64,000 nt of DNA from Pseudomonas tumuqii. Lineage in GTDB: Bacteria > Pseudomonadota > Gammaproteobacteria > Pseudomonadales > Pseudomonadaceae. The position numbers were made by a program, and so were the translations under genes. Each line of letters opens with the position of its first letter. Position 1 is the stretch's first letter. Shown piece by piece: positions 17,653 to 26,536 of the stretch. The DNA lies in assembly GCF_013184545.1 (NCBI RefSeq), contig NZ_JAAOJA010000003.1, positions 62,001 to 126,000 on the forward strand, given 5' to 3'. The notes beneath the pieces were generated by a model. The model did not search any database and was not told the DNA's origin. It worked only from the letters and a program-made list of their open reading frames with translations.

Positions 17653-18075
17653 CTAACGGCACAGGGCGATCAGGTTTTTCTTGCGTTGATAGCGTGACAG
17701 CCGCTCGGCGAGTGCCGTGGGCAGGCTGGTGCAGGGCAGAAAACCCAGGTTTTCATAGAAGCTGTGCAGTTCGGGATCACAGAACAGCCAGACCGGTTCA
17801 CTGGCCGGTGCCAGGGCCTGTTCGATCAATTGGCGCGCCAGCCCTTGGCGGCGTTGACTCGGTGCGACGAATAGGCCGCTAAGCCAATACCCCTGTGCCA
17901 GCGGGCGCAGGCACAGGGCGGCGACAATTTCCGCGTGTTGCACGACCCATACCCGAGCCTGGCGGTCGACGCGCATGGGCGAGCGGTGCGCACGATAGAA
18001 CTCATCCACCAGCGGTAGCAGTGGGGCAGGTAGGGCGCGACAGTGTAGATCGGGCATGCAGGACAAGAGGTTCAT
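17653..18075 (-). CDS. GNAT-family acetyltransferase
   Basis: A 140-residue single-domain protein. LSGLFVAPSQRRQGLARQLIEQAL is cut by the acetyl-CoA loop RRQGLA, the GNAT motif A, and FYENLGF near the end is motif B. It probably transfers acetyl groups to a small amine or protein N-terminus; the substrate cannot be read from sequence. Neither the ATG at 18075 nor the one at 18057 has a strong ribosome site, so the start is uncertain by six residues. Confidence 0.8.
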   Translation of the reverse strand: MNLLSCMPDLHCRALPAPLLPLVDEFYRAHRSPMRVDRQARVWVVQHAEIVAALCLRPLAQGYWLSGLFVAPSQRRQGLARQLIEQALAPASEPVWLFCDPELHSFYENLGFLPCTSLPTALAERLSRYQRKKNLIALCR

Positions 18076-18140
18076 CGAGAGCGGCGGGTTCGCGGCTTAT
18101 CTGCCCAGCACAGGCCATTGGCCGGTGCTGGGCGAATGGT

Positions 18141-18272
18141 TCAGGCGTTGGAGGAGTGACTGCCGAGCAGGGTTTTGTCGGCTTGTTTGCCCTTTTTCGT
18201 CATGCGTTTTTCTTGCGCTGTTTTCAGCGGTTTCTTTTTTGCCTGTTTCTTTGAGTCCATGCCTTTGCTCAT
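18141..18272 (-). CDS. Small lysine-rich protein, 43 residues
   Basis: Below the usual gene-size cut-off but well supported: GAGG lies 8 bases before the ATG at 18272. The product begins MSKGMDSKKQAKKKPLK, is strongly basic through its first 35 residues and ends GSHSSNA. Similar short basic proteins occur widely in pseudomonads as unannotated or hypothetical genes. The charge suggests nucleic-acid or ribosome contact, which is inference. Confidence 0.7.
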   Translation of the reverse strand: MSKGMDSKKQAKKKPLKTAQEKRMTKKGKQADKTLLGSHSSNA

Positions 18273-18480
18273 GATCTTTACCTCGGTCTAGATAGTGGTT
18301 GAGTGATGCACGGAGCGTAAGCGCTTTTCAGTCATTGCCACCTCCCAACTGCATGAGCCTGTTTGATCGAAGTTTACGCCCATGACGGAACAATAGCCGA
18401 CCAGTTACGCGGCGAGGCCGCGCGCTGGATATTGCAGTGCATTTGTTGCGCCTGGCTGACCGTTGGCCGCCGGCATCGCG

Positions 18481-18807
18481 TCAGGCCTGGCGAAGCAGGC
18501 GCTCGGCAGTGATCTCCGGCAGATCCTGGCGGTGCATATACACCCGCAACGGTTCGCCGATATTCAGGCGCTCGTCGATGCGCAGGTCGAGGAGCAGTTG
18601 AATGCGCTCGCGCTTGAGGGTCATCAGTTGCTCTGGCCCTGCGCTCCAGACGAACTCGCAGCTCGGGGTGATGCTGTCCTGCGGCACATCCAGGCCGAAC
18701 GAATCCTCGCTGAAACGCACGATATGTTGGCCGGTCCTGGCATTGAAGCCGACAAAACCCTGCAGTTGGTCGGCGGCCTCGCAGATGCTGGCGGACGTGA
18801 TACTCAT
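18481..18807 (-). CDS. Conserved hypothetical protein, 108 residues
   Basis: GAGG lies 5 bases before the ATG at 18807. The product has no signal peptide, membrane segment or catalytic motif; it looks like a small soluble alpha/beta protein (NARTGQHIVRFSEDSFGLDVP, then an arginine-rich LLDLRIDERLNIGEPLRVYMHR). It is a single-gene unit. I do not recognise the family and assign no function. Confidence 0.65.
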   Translation of the reverse strand: MSITSASICEAADQLQGFVGFNARTGQHIVRFSEDSFGLDVPQDSITPSCEFVWSAGPEQLMTLKRERIQLLLDLRIDERLNIGEPLRVYMHRQDLPEITAERLLRQA

Positions 18808-18962
18808 ATGAACCTCGCGCGTTACGACTGTTTGGACCCGTGGGGGTGGCCGCTACAGGCTAAGGCGTTGCGCGCAACGTGCATTGCTTCTGATCAATAG
18901 GCCGACGGTTAGGCCCGAATCCGTGCTGGCGAGATGCGTCTTGGCGCTGCCGGGCGCTAGCG

Positions 18963-19583
18963 CTACTCGCCCGTGGAGGTGGAAAAGGCGTTGATCTGGC
19001 CGAAGGGGGCACTGTGCATGCCGACCTTTACCGCCATCAACGGCGAGTTGTTGATCCAGATGTCGTCGATCACGATGGTTTTGCCGATGTCTTCATTGTC
19101 CGCAGCCACCAGCAGGTAATAAGTACCGTCTTCCGGCGCCTCGCCATCCCAGCCCAGGCTGACTTGGCCGACGATGGCCGAGGCACGCGAGGGTTGATTG
19201 GCGATCACCGTGCCGTAGGCATCGAGCAACAGCGCTCGCGGTTTGAGGGCGAACTTGTTGAAGCCCAGGCAGGCATTGTGGCATAGCGAATTGACGCTGA
19301 GCGCATAGCGCTCGCCCTTCTTCAGTTGCAGGGAGAACACCCGGTAATTGGAGATCGAGCTGCCGAAGTCCAGGCGCGGCTGATCCGCGCCAATCTGCCA
19401 GGTTGGCGGCAACAGCCCGGGATTCACCGGCAGGGGAATCGCCTGGACATTATGGATGGCTTCGAGATTGCTCTTGGCGATCGGGCCCTTTGCCGAGCGT
19501 ACGGCGTGTTCGTAGGTCGACTGCGGGTTACCGGCGCAGGCACCGAGCAACAGGCAGGTGGCCAGGGTGATTAGTAGGCGCAA
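18963..19583 (-). CDS. Envelope lipoprotein, possibly MalM-like
   Basis: A TTG at 19583 is chosen because GAGGAG lies 7 bases before it and it begins directly at a lipoprotein signal (LRLLITLATCLLLGAC, lipobox LGAC). That gives 206 residues; the longer frame to 19748 adds no signal-like sequence. The mature part is rich in beta-strand-like stretches (YRVFSLQLKKGERYALSVNS, GTYYLLVAADNEDIG) with two cysteines that could pair (CHNAC). It loosely resembles MalM-type periplasmic proteins. No transport genes are adjacent, so the role is unknown. Confidence 0.7.
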   Translation of the reverse strand: MRLLITLATCLLLGACAGNPQSTYEHAVRSAKGPIAKSNLEAIHNVQAIPLPVNPGLLPPTWQIGADQPRLDFGSSISNYRVFSLQLKKGERYALSVNSLCHNACLGFNKFALKPRALLLDAYGTVIANQPSRASAIVGQVSLGWDGEAPEDGTYYLLVAADNEDIGKTIVIDDIWINNSPLMAVKVGMHSAPFGQINAFSTSTGE

Positions 19584-19842
19584 GATAAAACTCCTCGGTG
19601 ACAGCGTCCTTGTGTACCCATAACGCGCTCCCAGCGCGACGGGCGCGCATTCTACCCGCTTCGACCAAGCCTGGGTGTGATCGATACCCGGTGTTCGTCT
19701 GCTGGCGCGCATTATAGGCCAGCTCAGTCGACCTCGCGTACTCGCCATGCCCTTGCTGGACGCCCGGTTAAAGCCCCGGGCGGCAACGCGGTAACCAGGG
19801 CATGCGGGGGCAGAGGGCGCCGATCGCGCCGATCCAGCGGGA

Positions 19843-20571
19843 TCACTCTGCGCCGAGAATCTCCTTCAGGACTGCGGCGAGGTCGCGGATGGCCTGTGCG
19901 CCATTGCCGGTAAAGGTCGAGCCATGCATGGTCGCGAGCGTCCTGGGCTTGAGCTGCGCCAGACGCTCGAGCGTCGGCGCGGTCTGCCGGGTGTAAGGCA
20001 TGTAGGAGGCGAGCGGGCTGTGTTCATAGTCCAGCAGTGTTTGCCTGGCCCTGCCGATCACATCCGCGGAGGTCAGCGGTTCGACATCGCCGTTCTGATG
20101 GAAGAGGTCGGAACAGAGCAGGGTGCCCTGGGTTTCCTCGAAAAACAGCCCGGCCTCCCAGCAGTGGGGGACGTGCGGCGTGCGCAGGAAGCGCAAGCGG
20201 TATTTGCCGGTGCTGATCAGTTCCCCGTCGTCGAGCGCCTGCGCCGGCCTGGCGGCTACCACATCGTCGACACTCACCACCTTGCCCACCAGACTGCACA
20301 GGGCGCCGGCCTTTGGTGCCAGGGTCTGCCATTCGCGCAGCGAGCCGCACTCATCGGCCTCGAAGTGACTGAACGCAATCCAGCGAAGCGTCGCCGGGTC
20401 GATCAGGCGCGCCACGGCCTCCTTGACGGACGGGAAGAGGCCGCGCATGCCGGTATGCACTAACAAGGGCTGCTCGTCACGCAGGAGAAACTGGTTGAAC
20501 TGCAGGTTGGCCTCGGGGACATAGGTCGATAGGCGATACAGGTCGGGTGCGATTTCGCTGACTGAAGTCAT
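19843..20571 (-). CDS. Metallo-beta-lactamase-fold protein of the flavodiiron/ODP type
   Basis: A 242-residue protein with GGAGG before its ATG. It carries the diiron ligand pattern of flavodiiron N-terminal domains: [11 protein letters not shown] (His-x-Glu-x-Asp-x-x-Gly), a His in [11 protein letters not shown], Asp in CSDLFHQNG and MHGSTF at the end. There is no flavodoxin domain, so it is a stand-alone oxygen-binding-diiron-like protein. Relatives bind O2 or NO. It is divergent from a nirK operon that makes NO, which suggests, but does not prove, a role in NO sensing or removal. Confidence 0.75.
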   Translation of the reverse strand: MTSVSEIAPDLYRLSTYVPEANLQFNQFLLRDEQPLLVHTGMRGLFPSVKEAVARLIDPATLRWIAFSHFEADECGSLREWQTLAPKAGALCSLVGKVVSVDDVVAARPAQALDDGELISTGKYRLRFLRTPHVPHCWEAGLFFEETQGTLLCSDLFHQNGDVEPLTSADVIGRARQTLLDYEHSPLASYMPYTRQTAPTLERLAQLKPRTLATMHGSTFTGNGAQAIRDLAAVLKEILGAE

Positions 20572-20649
20572 GGTGAGCCTCCGTTAGCCCGACTGCCGCG
20601 CTGGGCGGTAACTGTCCGCACGCATCAGGAGTTGATGCGGCGAAGCACT

Positions 20650-20809
20650 AGCAGGCTGTTGAAAAACTACCTACGTTGCCGATACGGCGTTAAAAACGGG
20701 CTCGGAATGCTCATTTACAGCTCGTAAACTCGCGTGCGAGCCCAGTCCGCTTCCTCGCCTGTTTTTGCCTTGTCTCGGCTGCCTCGCCTACGTTTTTCAA
20801 CGGCCTGCT
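20650..20809. repeat. MITE-like palindromic element
   Basis: About 160 bp bounded by an 18-bp inverted repeat, AGCAGGCTGTTGAAAAAC at the left and its near-complement (one mismatch) at 20792-20809. Inside are further complementary segments (TTAAAAACGGGCTCGG, CTCATTTAC...GTAAACTC, GCCTGTTTTTGCC). It contains no gene. A homologous copy starts at 63,797. The form is that of a non-autonomous transposable element or an extended intergenic repeat. Confidence 0.7.
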
Positions 20810-21096
20810 AAACAAATGTCCGCCCCGCGGCTGCTTGTCTGGCAGCCGGCTGGTAGGACGATGCCATCAGCAACTATAGCCCTTGCCTTCTGCAGGCCAC
20901 GCGCCGCCGGATTGACTTGATCCGTGTTTGCGCTTGGAAGGCGGCGAGCATGCTCGCGGCCTCTTGTTTGGGGGCTGGAAGTCGGCGTCGGCAAAGACTG
21001 CCCCGCCTGAATGCCGGGGCGAATAGCGTTCGGCAAAACTATCCGCTTCATGCTCCATTCCCTCTGCAATCAGTATTTCAGCCCATTTTCAGGACG

Positions 21097-21110
21097 TTGA
21101 TTATGGTCAA
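21097..21110. promoter_or_regulatory. FNR/DNR-type box upstream of nirK
   Basis: TTGATTATGGTCAA matches the FNR/ANR/DNR consensus TTGAT-N4-ATCAA with one mismatch. Its centre is 83 bases before the nirK ATG; a class II site at -41.5 would put transcription start near 21,145, with an AT-rich TATTTT at 21,135-21,140 as a possible -10. Such boxes switch on denitrification under low oxygen and NO. Confidence 0.75.
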
Positions 21111-21186
21111 TCAATGATTCGTTAGGTATGCAACTATTTTGCCTGGATTTACCAATACTTCTGCCAGTAAGGATGAGGACAGGCAT

Positions 21187-22611
21187 ATGAAAGAACGTAA
21201 TTTCAAGCGTGCAATAACGAAACTCGCCCTGCTGTCTTGTACGTTGGCGCTGGCCTCGACAGCCGCAGTCGCCGCGACCGAAGCGAAGCTGCCGGTGATC
21301 GTTCAGGAACTGGTCGCGCCCCCGGCGCTGCCGGCACCTATTACGCGCAAGAGCCCGGCGCGGGTGGTGGTCAATCTGACCGTGGAAGAGGTCGAGCGGG
21401 AAATAGCCCCCGGTACGCGCTACATGTTCTGGACGTTTGGCGGCACCGTGCCGGGCAAGATGATTCGGGTGCGTGAAGGCGATACCGTTGAATTACATCT
21501 GCAGAATCTGGCCGGCAACAAACTGCCGCACAACATCGATTTGCATGCCGTCAGCGGCCCGGGTGGCGGCGCCGAGCAAACCCTGATCGCACCGGGTAAC
21601 GAAGCGGTCTTCACCTTCAAGGCATTGGCCTCGGGATTGTATGTCTATCACTGCGCCACGGCGCCAGTGGGCATGCATGTGGCCAATGGCATGTACGGCA
21701 TGATTCTGGTCGAACCCAAAGAGGGCATGTCCAAGGTTGACCGCGAATACTATGTAATGCAGGGCGATTTCTATACCAACGGCGCCTACCGTGCCGACGG
21801 CCTGCAGAACTTCGATATGCAGAAAGCAGTCGATGAAGAACCCACCTATGTCTTGTTTAACGGTGCCGATGGCGCCTTGATCGGCAAGGGTTCGCTGACC
21901 GCCAACACCGGCGAAAAAGTGCGGATGTTTTTCGGCGTCGGCGGCCCCAACCTGACCTCCAGTTTCCATGTGATCGGCGCGATCTTCGACCGCGTCTATG
22001 GCGATGGTGGCACCCGCTATCAGGAAAATGTGCAGACCACCCTGGTACCGCCTGGAGGCTCGACGATTGTCGAATTCGTGCCCAAGGTGCCGGGTAACCT
22101 GACCCTCGTCGACCACTCGCTGACCCGCGCCTTCAACAAGGGGGCGGTCGGTTTGCTGGCGGTCAGCGGTGCTGCACCGCCGGAGATTTTCGGTGTGGGC
22201 GTGAAGCAGCCCTTGCCTGCCGTGGCGGGCCAAGCAGTCGCGGTCAAGGCGCCGCTGCCGGAGATACCGAATGGCGATGTCGCTATGGCGCGTGGCAAGG
22301 CGGTTTACGAGCGGGTTTGCGCGGCCTGTCACTTGCCCGATGGCACAGGGGTGGCGGGGGTATTCCCGCCATTGGCCAACTCCGACTTCTTCCAGGAGCG
22401 GCCGTATGAGATGGCCTATATCGTCCTGCACGGTCGCAGTGGCAAGTTGGTGGTCAACGGCGAGCCCTACAACGGTGTGATGCCGCCGCAGGATCTGAAT
22501 GACAACGATGTGGCGGCGGTGATCAATTACATCAATGTGGCCATGAACCAGGGCAAGCCGGTACTGACCCCGGAGCAGGTCAGTGAAATGCGTCAGATCA
22601 AGAAGTTGTGA
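21187..22611 (+). CDS. nirK: Copper nitrite reductase with fused C-terminal cytochrome c
   Basis: Reduces nitrite to nitric oxide in the periplasm. ATG at 21187 with AGGACAGG upstream opens a Sec signal peptide ending AAVAA. The two cupredoxin domains show type 1 copper ligands (His in LPHNIDLH, Cys and His in YHCATAPVGMH, Met in ANGMYG) and type 2 ligands (HNIDLH, FHVIGAIFD, DHSLTRAF). Residues from about 380 form a class I cytochrome c with CAACH and an axial Met in GVMPP. The heme domain is a built-in electron entry site, as in Ralstonia-type three-domain NirK. At 474 residues it is about 110 longer than two-domain enzymes. It leads a nirK-nirV-sco operon under an FNR-like box. Confidence 0.95.
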   Translation: MKERNFKRAITKLALLSCTLALASTAAVAATEAKLPVIVQELVAPPALPAPITRKSPARVVVNLTVEEVEREIAPGTRYMFWTFGGTVPGKMIRVREGDTVELHLQNLAGNKLPHNIDLHAVSGPGGGAEQTLIAPGNEAVFTFKALASGLYVYHCATAPVGMHVANGMYGMILVEPKEGMSKVDREYYVMQGDFYTNGAYRADGLQNFDMQKAVDEEPTYVLFNGADGALIGKGSLTANTGEKVRMFFGVGGPNLTSSFHVIGAIFDRVYGDGGTRYQENVQTTLVPPGGSTIVEFVPKVPGNLTLVDHSLTRAFNKGAVGLLAVSGAAPPEIFGVGVKQPLPAVAGQAVAVKAPLPEIPNGDVAMARGKAVYERVCAACHLPDGTGVAGVFPPLANSDFFQERPYEMAYIVLHGRSGKLVVNGEPYNGVMPPQDLNDNDVAAVINYINVAMNQGKPVLTPEQVSEMRQIKKL

Positions 22612-23423
22612 ACCTGGGGTTGAGGTGCGTCTGGCTGGCCCGTGCGGTGCTGTTCTGCTGCGCGGGCATCGCCGGCAGTGCCGGGGCTGCTGACTACCGG
22701 TTGTTGGCGGGTGGTGAGTTTCGCAGCGTGTTGCCGGCCGATGGTGAACGTTCCGCGGCCCGCATCCAGCCGTTCTGGCTGCGCAGCACGCCGGTGAGCA
22801 ATGCCGAGTACCTGGCGTTTCTCCAGGCCCATCCGCAGTGGCGGCGTGGTGCGGTGCCGGGAGTGCTGGCTGGCGCGGACTATCTGGCGTTGTGGGCCGG
22901 GCCGCTGAGGTTTGCGCCGCTGCAGGCCGATGCGCCGGTGACCCAGGTCAGCTGGCATGCCGCCCAGGCCTTCTGCGTCAGTGAGCAGGCGCGTTTGCCA
23001 ACCTGGTACGAGTGGGAGTTTGCCGCCGCGGCCGATGAACTGCGCGCCGATGCGCGGGAGGATCCGGTTTGGCTGGCGCGCATTCTCGCCTGGTATTCGC
23101 GTCCGGCCAATCAGCCGCCCCAGGCCATAGGTCTACAGCCAGCCAATTACTACGGCATCCATGATCTGCACGAACTGACGTGGGAGTGGGTAGAGGACTT
23201 CAATGGTCTGTTCGTCAGCGCAGACAGCCGGACCCAGGGCGAGCAGAAACAGTTGGCCTTCTGTGGTGGCGCGGCCCTGTCGCTGAGCGACAAGAACAAC
23301 TACGCGGTGCTGATTCGTTTGTCCCTGCTGGCGGCCATGGAGGCCAATCAGGGCGGCAACTATCTGGGCTTTCGCTGCGCGCGCGACCCCGTCCCTCATT
23401 TATCAGGAGTCCCCAATGAATAG
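22608..23423 (+). CDS. nirV: NirV, formylglycine-generating-enzyme-like protein
   Basis: The GTG overlaps the nirK stop by four bases. After a signal sequence (ending SAGAAD) come FGE/SUMF1-family motifs: FWLRSTPVSNAEYLAFL, VTQVSWHAAQAFC, RLPTWYEWEFAA, WEWVEDF, FCGGAALS and NYLGFRCARD. The gene found downstream of nirK in other denitrifiers is called nirV; its role in nitrite reductase maturation or in nitrite/NO metabolism is unsettled. The tight coupling here supports a dedicated NirK accessory function in the periplasm. Confidence 0.88.
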   Translation: MNLGLRCVWLARAVLFCCAGIAGSAGAADYRLLAGGEFRSVLPADGERSAARIQPFWLRSTPVSNAEYLAFLQAHPQWRRGAVPGVLAGADYLALWAGPLRFAPLQADAPVTQVSWHAAQAFCVSEQARLPTWYEWEFAAAADELRADAREDPVWLARILAWYSRPANQPPQAIGLQPANYYGIHDLHELTWEWVEDFNGLFVSADSRTQGEQKQLAFCGGAALSLSDKNNYAVLIRLSLLAAMEANQGGNYLGFRCARDPVPHLSGVPNE

Positions 23424-24036
23424 AGTCAAACGTCTGCGTCTGGCGCTGCACGGCGCCGTGTTGTCCACGGTCCTGCTGCTGACCCCCGGGGTGTTGCCGG
23501 AGGCACAGGCGGCACCGGTGAATGCCGCGCTCGCCAGCTTGCCCGCCGACTCGCTGTATGGCTTGGCGATGCCCCTCACCGATGCGCAGGGTACGCGCTT
23601 CGATTGGCGTGAGATGGCTGGCAAGCCATTGCTGGTCACCATGTTCTATGGCGACTGTGCATCGGCCTGTCCAGTACTCATGCAGAGCCTGCAGCGGACC
23701 ATCGCCGAACTCCAGCCCGAGGCGGGTGCGCTTCGGGTACTGATGGTCAGCCTGAATCCGCAGCACGATACGCCTGCCTCGTTGGCGCATCTGAGCCATA
23801 TGCACCAGCTCGACCAGCGCTTTTTCCGCCTGGCGGTGGCGGCTGACGAGGGGCAAACCCGAGCCATGGCGGCGGCGTTGCAGATCAAGTATCGGGCTCT
23901 GGACAATGGCGAAATAAGCCACAACACCAGGGTCACCCTGTTGAATGCCGATGGTCAGGTCACCGCCAGCAGCACACTGCTCAAGCCCGTCGCGGATCAG
24001 GCCCTGCTGTTGGCGGTTCGTCAGGCTTTGCAGTGA
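23416..24036 (+). CDS. SCO1/SenC-type copper chaperone
   Basis: Starts 8 bases before the nirV stop with CAGGAG upstream. The 206-residue exported protein has a thioredoxin fold with the copper-binding CASAC (CxxxC) near residue 77, and a conserved histidine in ISHNTRVTLLN. SCO proteins deliver copper to the CuA site of oxidases and, in some bacteria, serve other periplasmic copper enzymes. In this operon the natural client is NirK. A signal peptide ends around AQAAP. Confidence 0.9.
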   Translation: MNRVKRLRLALHGAVLSTVLLLTPGVLPEAQAAPVNAALASLPADSLYGLAMPLTDAQGTRFDWREMAGKPLLVTMFYGDCASACPVLMQSLQRTIAELQPEAGALRVLMVSLNPQHDTPASLAHLSHMHQLDQRFFRLAVAADEGQTRAMAAALQIKYRALDNGEISHNTRVTLLNADGQVTASSTLLKPVADQALLLAVRQALQ

Positions 24037-24277
24037 TACCTGAGGTGCGAGCACTGATGTTTGCCGGTCCGCGTCGCCGCTTCCCAAACTGCATGGTATG
24101 CGCCACGGCTGTCTATGCTTAGCGCATCGAAGGCGGCTCGAGCCTCGGGGGTTATTGAAGCCCGTTGGAATGTTTGCGGGTGAGGGCGAGCCGGCCTGTT
24201 GTCGTCCACGCTCGTGGCAGAGTCATCCGCTTGGCGGTGTAGCAGTGCGTCCAGGCCCGTAGCCGGATCAGTCCTCA

Positions 24278-26509
24278 ATGACAGTGCGCCGTCCGCTCAA
24301 GCTCCTTTTCTATTGCAATGTGCTGATTGTCTGCCTGCTGCTGGGCTACAAGGTCTATCTGAATGTTGTGCTGTCCGACTTCGAGGGCGAGCACACCGGC
24401 CAGATCGAGGCGATCCAGGCACGGCTGGAGAATCGGGATGGCTTCAGCTTCGCGGTGGTGGGCAATATCAATAATTCCGTCGGCATCTTCGAACGGCGCA
24501 TTATTCCGATGCTCAATGCGTCCGGCGTCGATTTCATCATCTCCGCCGGCAATGCGGTCAGCGGCGGCGGCGAGGACAAGTACCGGGCGCTACACGGCAC
24601 CCTGAGCCATTTGCAGATACCCTATGTGTTGACCTTTGGCGCCCATGAATACGAAGAGTTCGGCAGCTATCGATTCTACGAGCACTTCGGCCCGCATTTT
24701 TTCAGCTTCCGGGCCGCTCACAGTCGCTTCATCTTTCTCGACAGCACCGGCAAAACGCCTTGGCGCTGGCAGGTTCTCTGGTTCAGGGAGCTCTTGCGTC
24801 AGGGCGATGCGCGGCACACCTTTGTCTTTACCGGCAAGCCGCTGCTGCACGGTGAGGCGCCTGCCGGTTTTACCGGTGAACGGGATTACCTGCAGCCTGC
24901 GGCGTTCCGTGAAGCGCTGCTGGGGCTGATCGCGCAATACCCGGTCGATGCGGTATTTGCCGCCAACCTGCCGTTGTTTTCCGAACAGCGGCGCGGCGAT
25001 ACCCGCTTCATTACCAGCGGCGGGGCGGGTGGCCTGCTCCTGAGTGATCGGGCCAGTTTTCATCATTATGTGCAGGTGGCGGTATCCGCGCAGGGTATCG
25101 ACACTCGGGTGCAGCACCTCGACGTCGACCAGCACCCACTCTTCAAGCAACTCGAGAGCATCTGGTTCTTCATCTATTCGCTGTTCTACGTCGGCTATCT
25201 GAACTTCATCCTGCTGGTCTGCGGCCTGACCATCGCCGCGATCAAGCTCTACACCTTGGCTTTCGCCGAGCGCGACTATTATCCGAACTTCGATCTGGAT
25301 CCCTCGCCCTGGCTGGAGAAACCGCTGCGGATCGCGATGTTCACCAACAACTACCTGCCCTTTATCGGCGGTGTGCCCATCTCGATCGAGCGGCTGTGGC
25401 GGGGGCTGGCGGCCATGGGCAACGCGGTGCTGCTCATTGCGCCGCGTTATCGGGATCAGCCGCAGGTGGAGGCGCACGTGCTCAGGGTGCCGTCGATCCT
25501 GGCCATGGGTGAGAAGCGCGAGTTTCGCTTGGCCAATATTTTCCTACGGCGTATCGGTCAGGCGGTCAGGGACTTTCGCCCCGACCTGATTCACCTGCAC
25601 CATCCGTTCTGGCTCGGTTCGCTGGGCCTGCTGCTGGCGCATCGGCTGCGGGTGCCGGCGGTTTTTACCTACCACACCCGGCTGGAACACTATGCCCACT
25701 TCGTGCCTCTGCCTGGCACGCTCTTTCGCAATCTGATCTCCCATGCGCTGATCAAGCGCTTTGCCAATAAATGCGATGCGGTGATCGTGCCCACTTACTC
25801 TGCAGAAGAGTATTTGCGCATGATCGGCGTGAAGACGCCCGTCTTCGTGCAACCCACGGGTATCGACTACCAGCGCTTTCGAGAGGTGACGGCGGAGCAG
25901 GTCGCCCGTCTCAGGTCTGCGCTGGGCATTGGCGACGAGCAAGTCCTGATCAGTGTTTCGCGGCTTTCCAATGAAAAGAACATCGATTTCCTGATCGATG
26001 CGATCGCTAGTCTGCGCGGGCAGACCGAGCGGCCCTTTCTCGTCCTGATGATCGGTGACGGCCATCAGCGCGAGCGGCTGCTCAGGCGTATCGACGAGCT
26101 GAAACTCGCTGGCCATTTCAGGCTGCTCGGCGCCGTGCCGCCAGAGGAGATGGCGATTTACTACCGACTGGGCGAGCTGTTTCTTTTCGCCTCCAAATCG
26201 GAGACCCAGGGCATGGTCATTCTGGAGGCCATGGCCGCAGGCTTGCCAGTGGTGGCGGTACGTTCGAGTGGTATCGATGATGTGGTCAGGCAGGGCTATA
26301 ACGGCTTCAAGACACCGGAAAACATTGGCCAATGGTGCGCGCGGGTGATCCTGCTGCTCGAGGACGATCGGCTGCGCGAAGAGATGTCCGGTCACGCCCT
26401 GCTGGTGGCGGCGGAGCATTCCATCGAACAGTTCGCTGCGGGGGTCAAGGAGGTCTACGGCACAGTCTTGGCCGCTTCGCGTGCCCAGCAAGGCGGTCGC
26501 TGGCGCTGA
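24278..26509 (+). CDS. Membrane fusion of a degenerate metallophosphatase-like domain and a GT4 glycosyltransferase
   Basis: A 743-residue protein. A membrane anchor (LLFYCNVLIVCLLLGYKVYL) is followed by a calcineurin-like phosphoesterase fold to about residue 280, a second membrane segment near 300-325 (FIYSLFYVGYLNFILLVCGL), then a GT-B glycosyltransferase (AMFTNNYLPFIGGV, YHTRLEHYAHF, SVSRLSNEKNIDFLI, FLFASKSETQGMVILEAMAAG). The phosphoesterase motifs are altered: GNINN for GDxH, SAGN for GD, GAHE for GNHE, so metal catalysis looks lost. The GT4 part resembles diacylglycerol glucosyltransferases. It may make a membrane glycolipid, with the first domain as an external sensor or binding module. 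Function is inferred. Confidence 0.8.
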   Translation: MTVRRPLKLLFYCNVLIVCLLLGYKVYLNVVLSDFEGEHTGQIEAIQARLENRDGFSFAVVGNINNSVGIFERRIIPMLNASGVDFIISAGNAVSGGGEDKYRALHGTLSHLQIPYVLTFGAHEYEEFGSYRFYEHFGPHFFSFRAAHSRFIFLDSTGKTPWRWQVLWFRELLRQGDARHTFVFTGKPLLHGEAPAGFTGERDYLQPAAFREALLGLIAQYPVDAVFAANLPLFSEQRRGDTRFITSGGAGGLLLSDRASFHHYVQVAVSAQGIDTRVQHLDVDQHPLFKQLESIWFFIYSLFYVGYLNFILLVCGLTIAAIKLYTLAFAERDYYPNFDLDPSPWLEKPLRIAMFTNNYLPFIGGVPISIERLWRGLAAMGNAVLLIAPRYRDQPQVEAHVLRVPSILAMGEKREFRLANIFLRRIGQAVRDFRPDLIHLHHPFWLGSLGLLLAHRLRVPAVFTYHTRLEHYAHFVPLPGTLFRNLISHALIKRFANKCDAVIVPTYSAEEYLRMIGVKTPVFVQPTGIDYQRFREVTAEQVARLRSALGIGDEQVLISVSRLSNEKNIDFLIDAIASLRGQTERPFLVLMIGDGHQRERLLRRIDELKLAGHFRLLGAVPPEEMAIYYRLGELFLFASKSETQGMVILEAMAAGLPVVAVRSSGIDDVVRQGYNGFKTPENIGQWCARVILLLEDDRLREEMSGHALLVAAEHSIEQFAAGVKEVYGTVLAASRAQQGGRWR

Positions 26510-26536
26510 TGGACTGCTGCGCTGCTCGGTGCACTT

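Noticed and set aside
20797..21069. 90-codon minus-strand frame between the MITE-like element and nirK
   Set aside because: No ribosome site, no conserved features, and it partly lies in the repeat.
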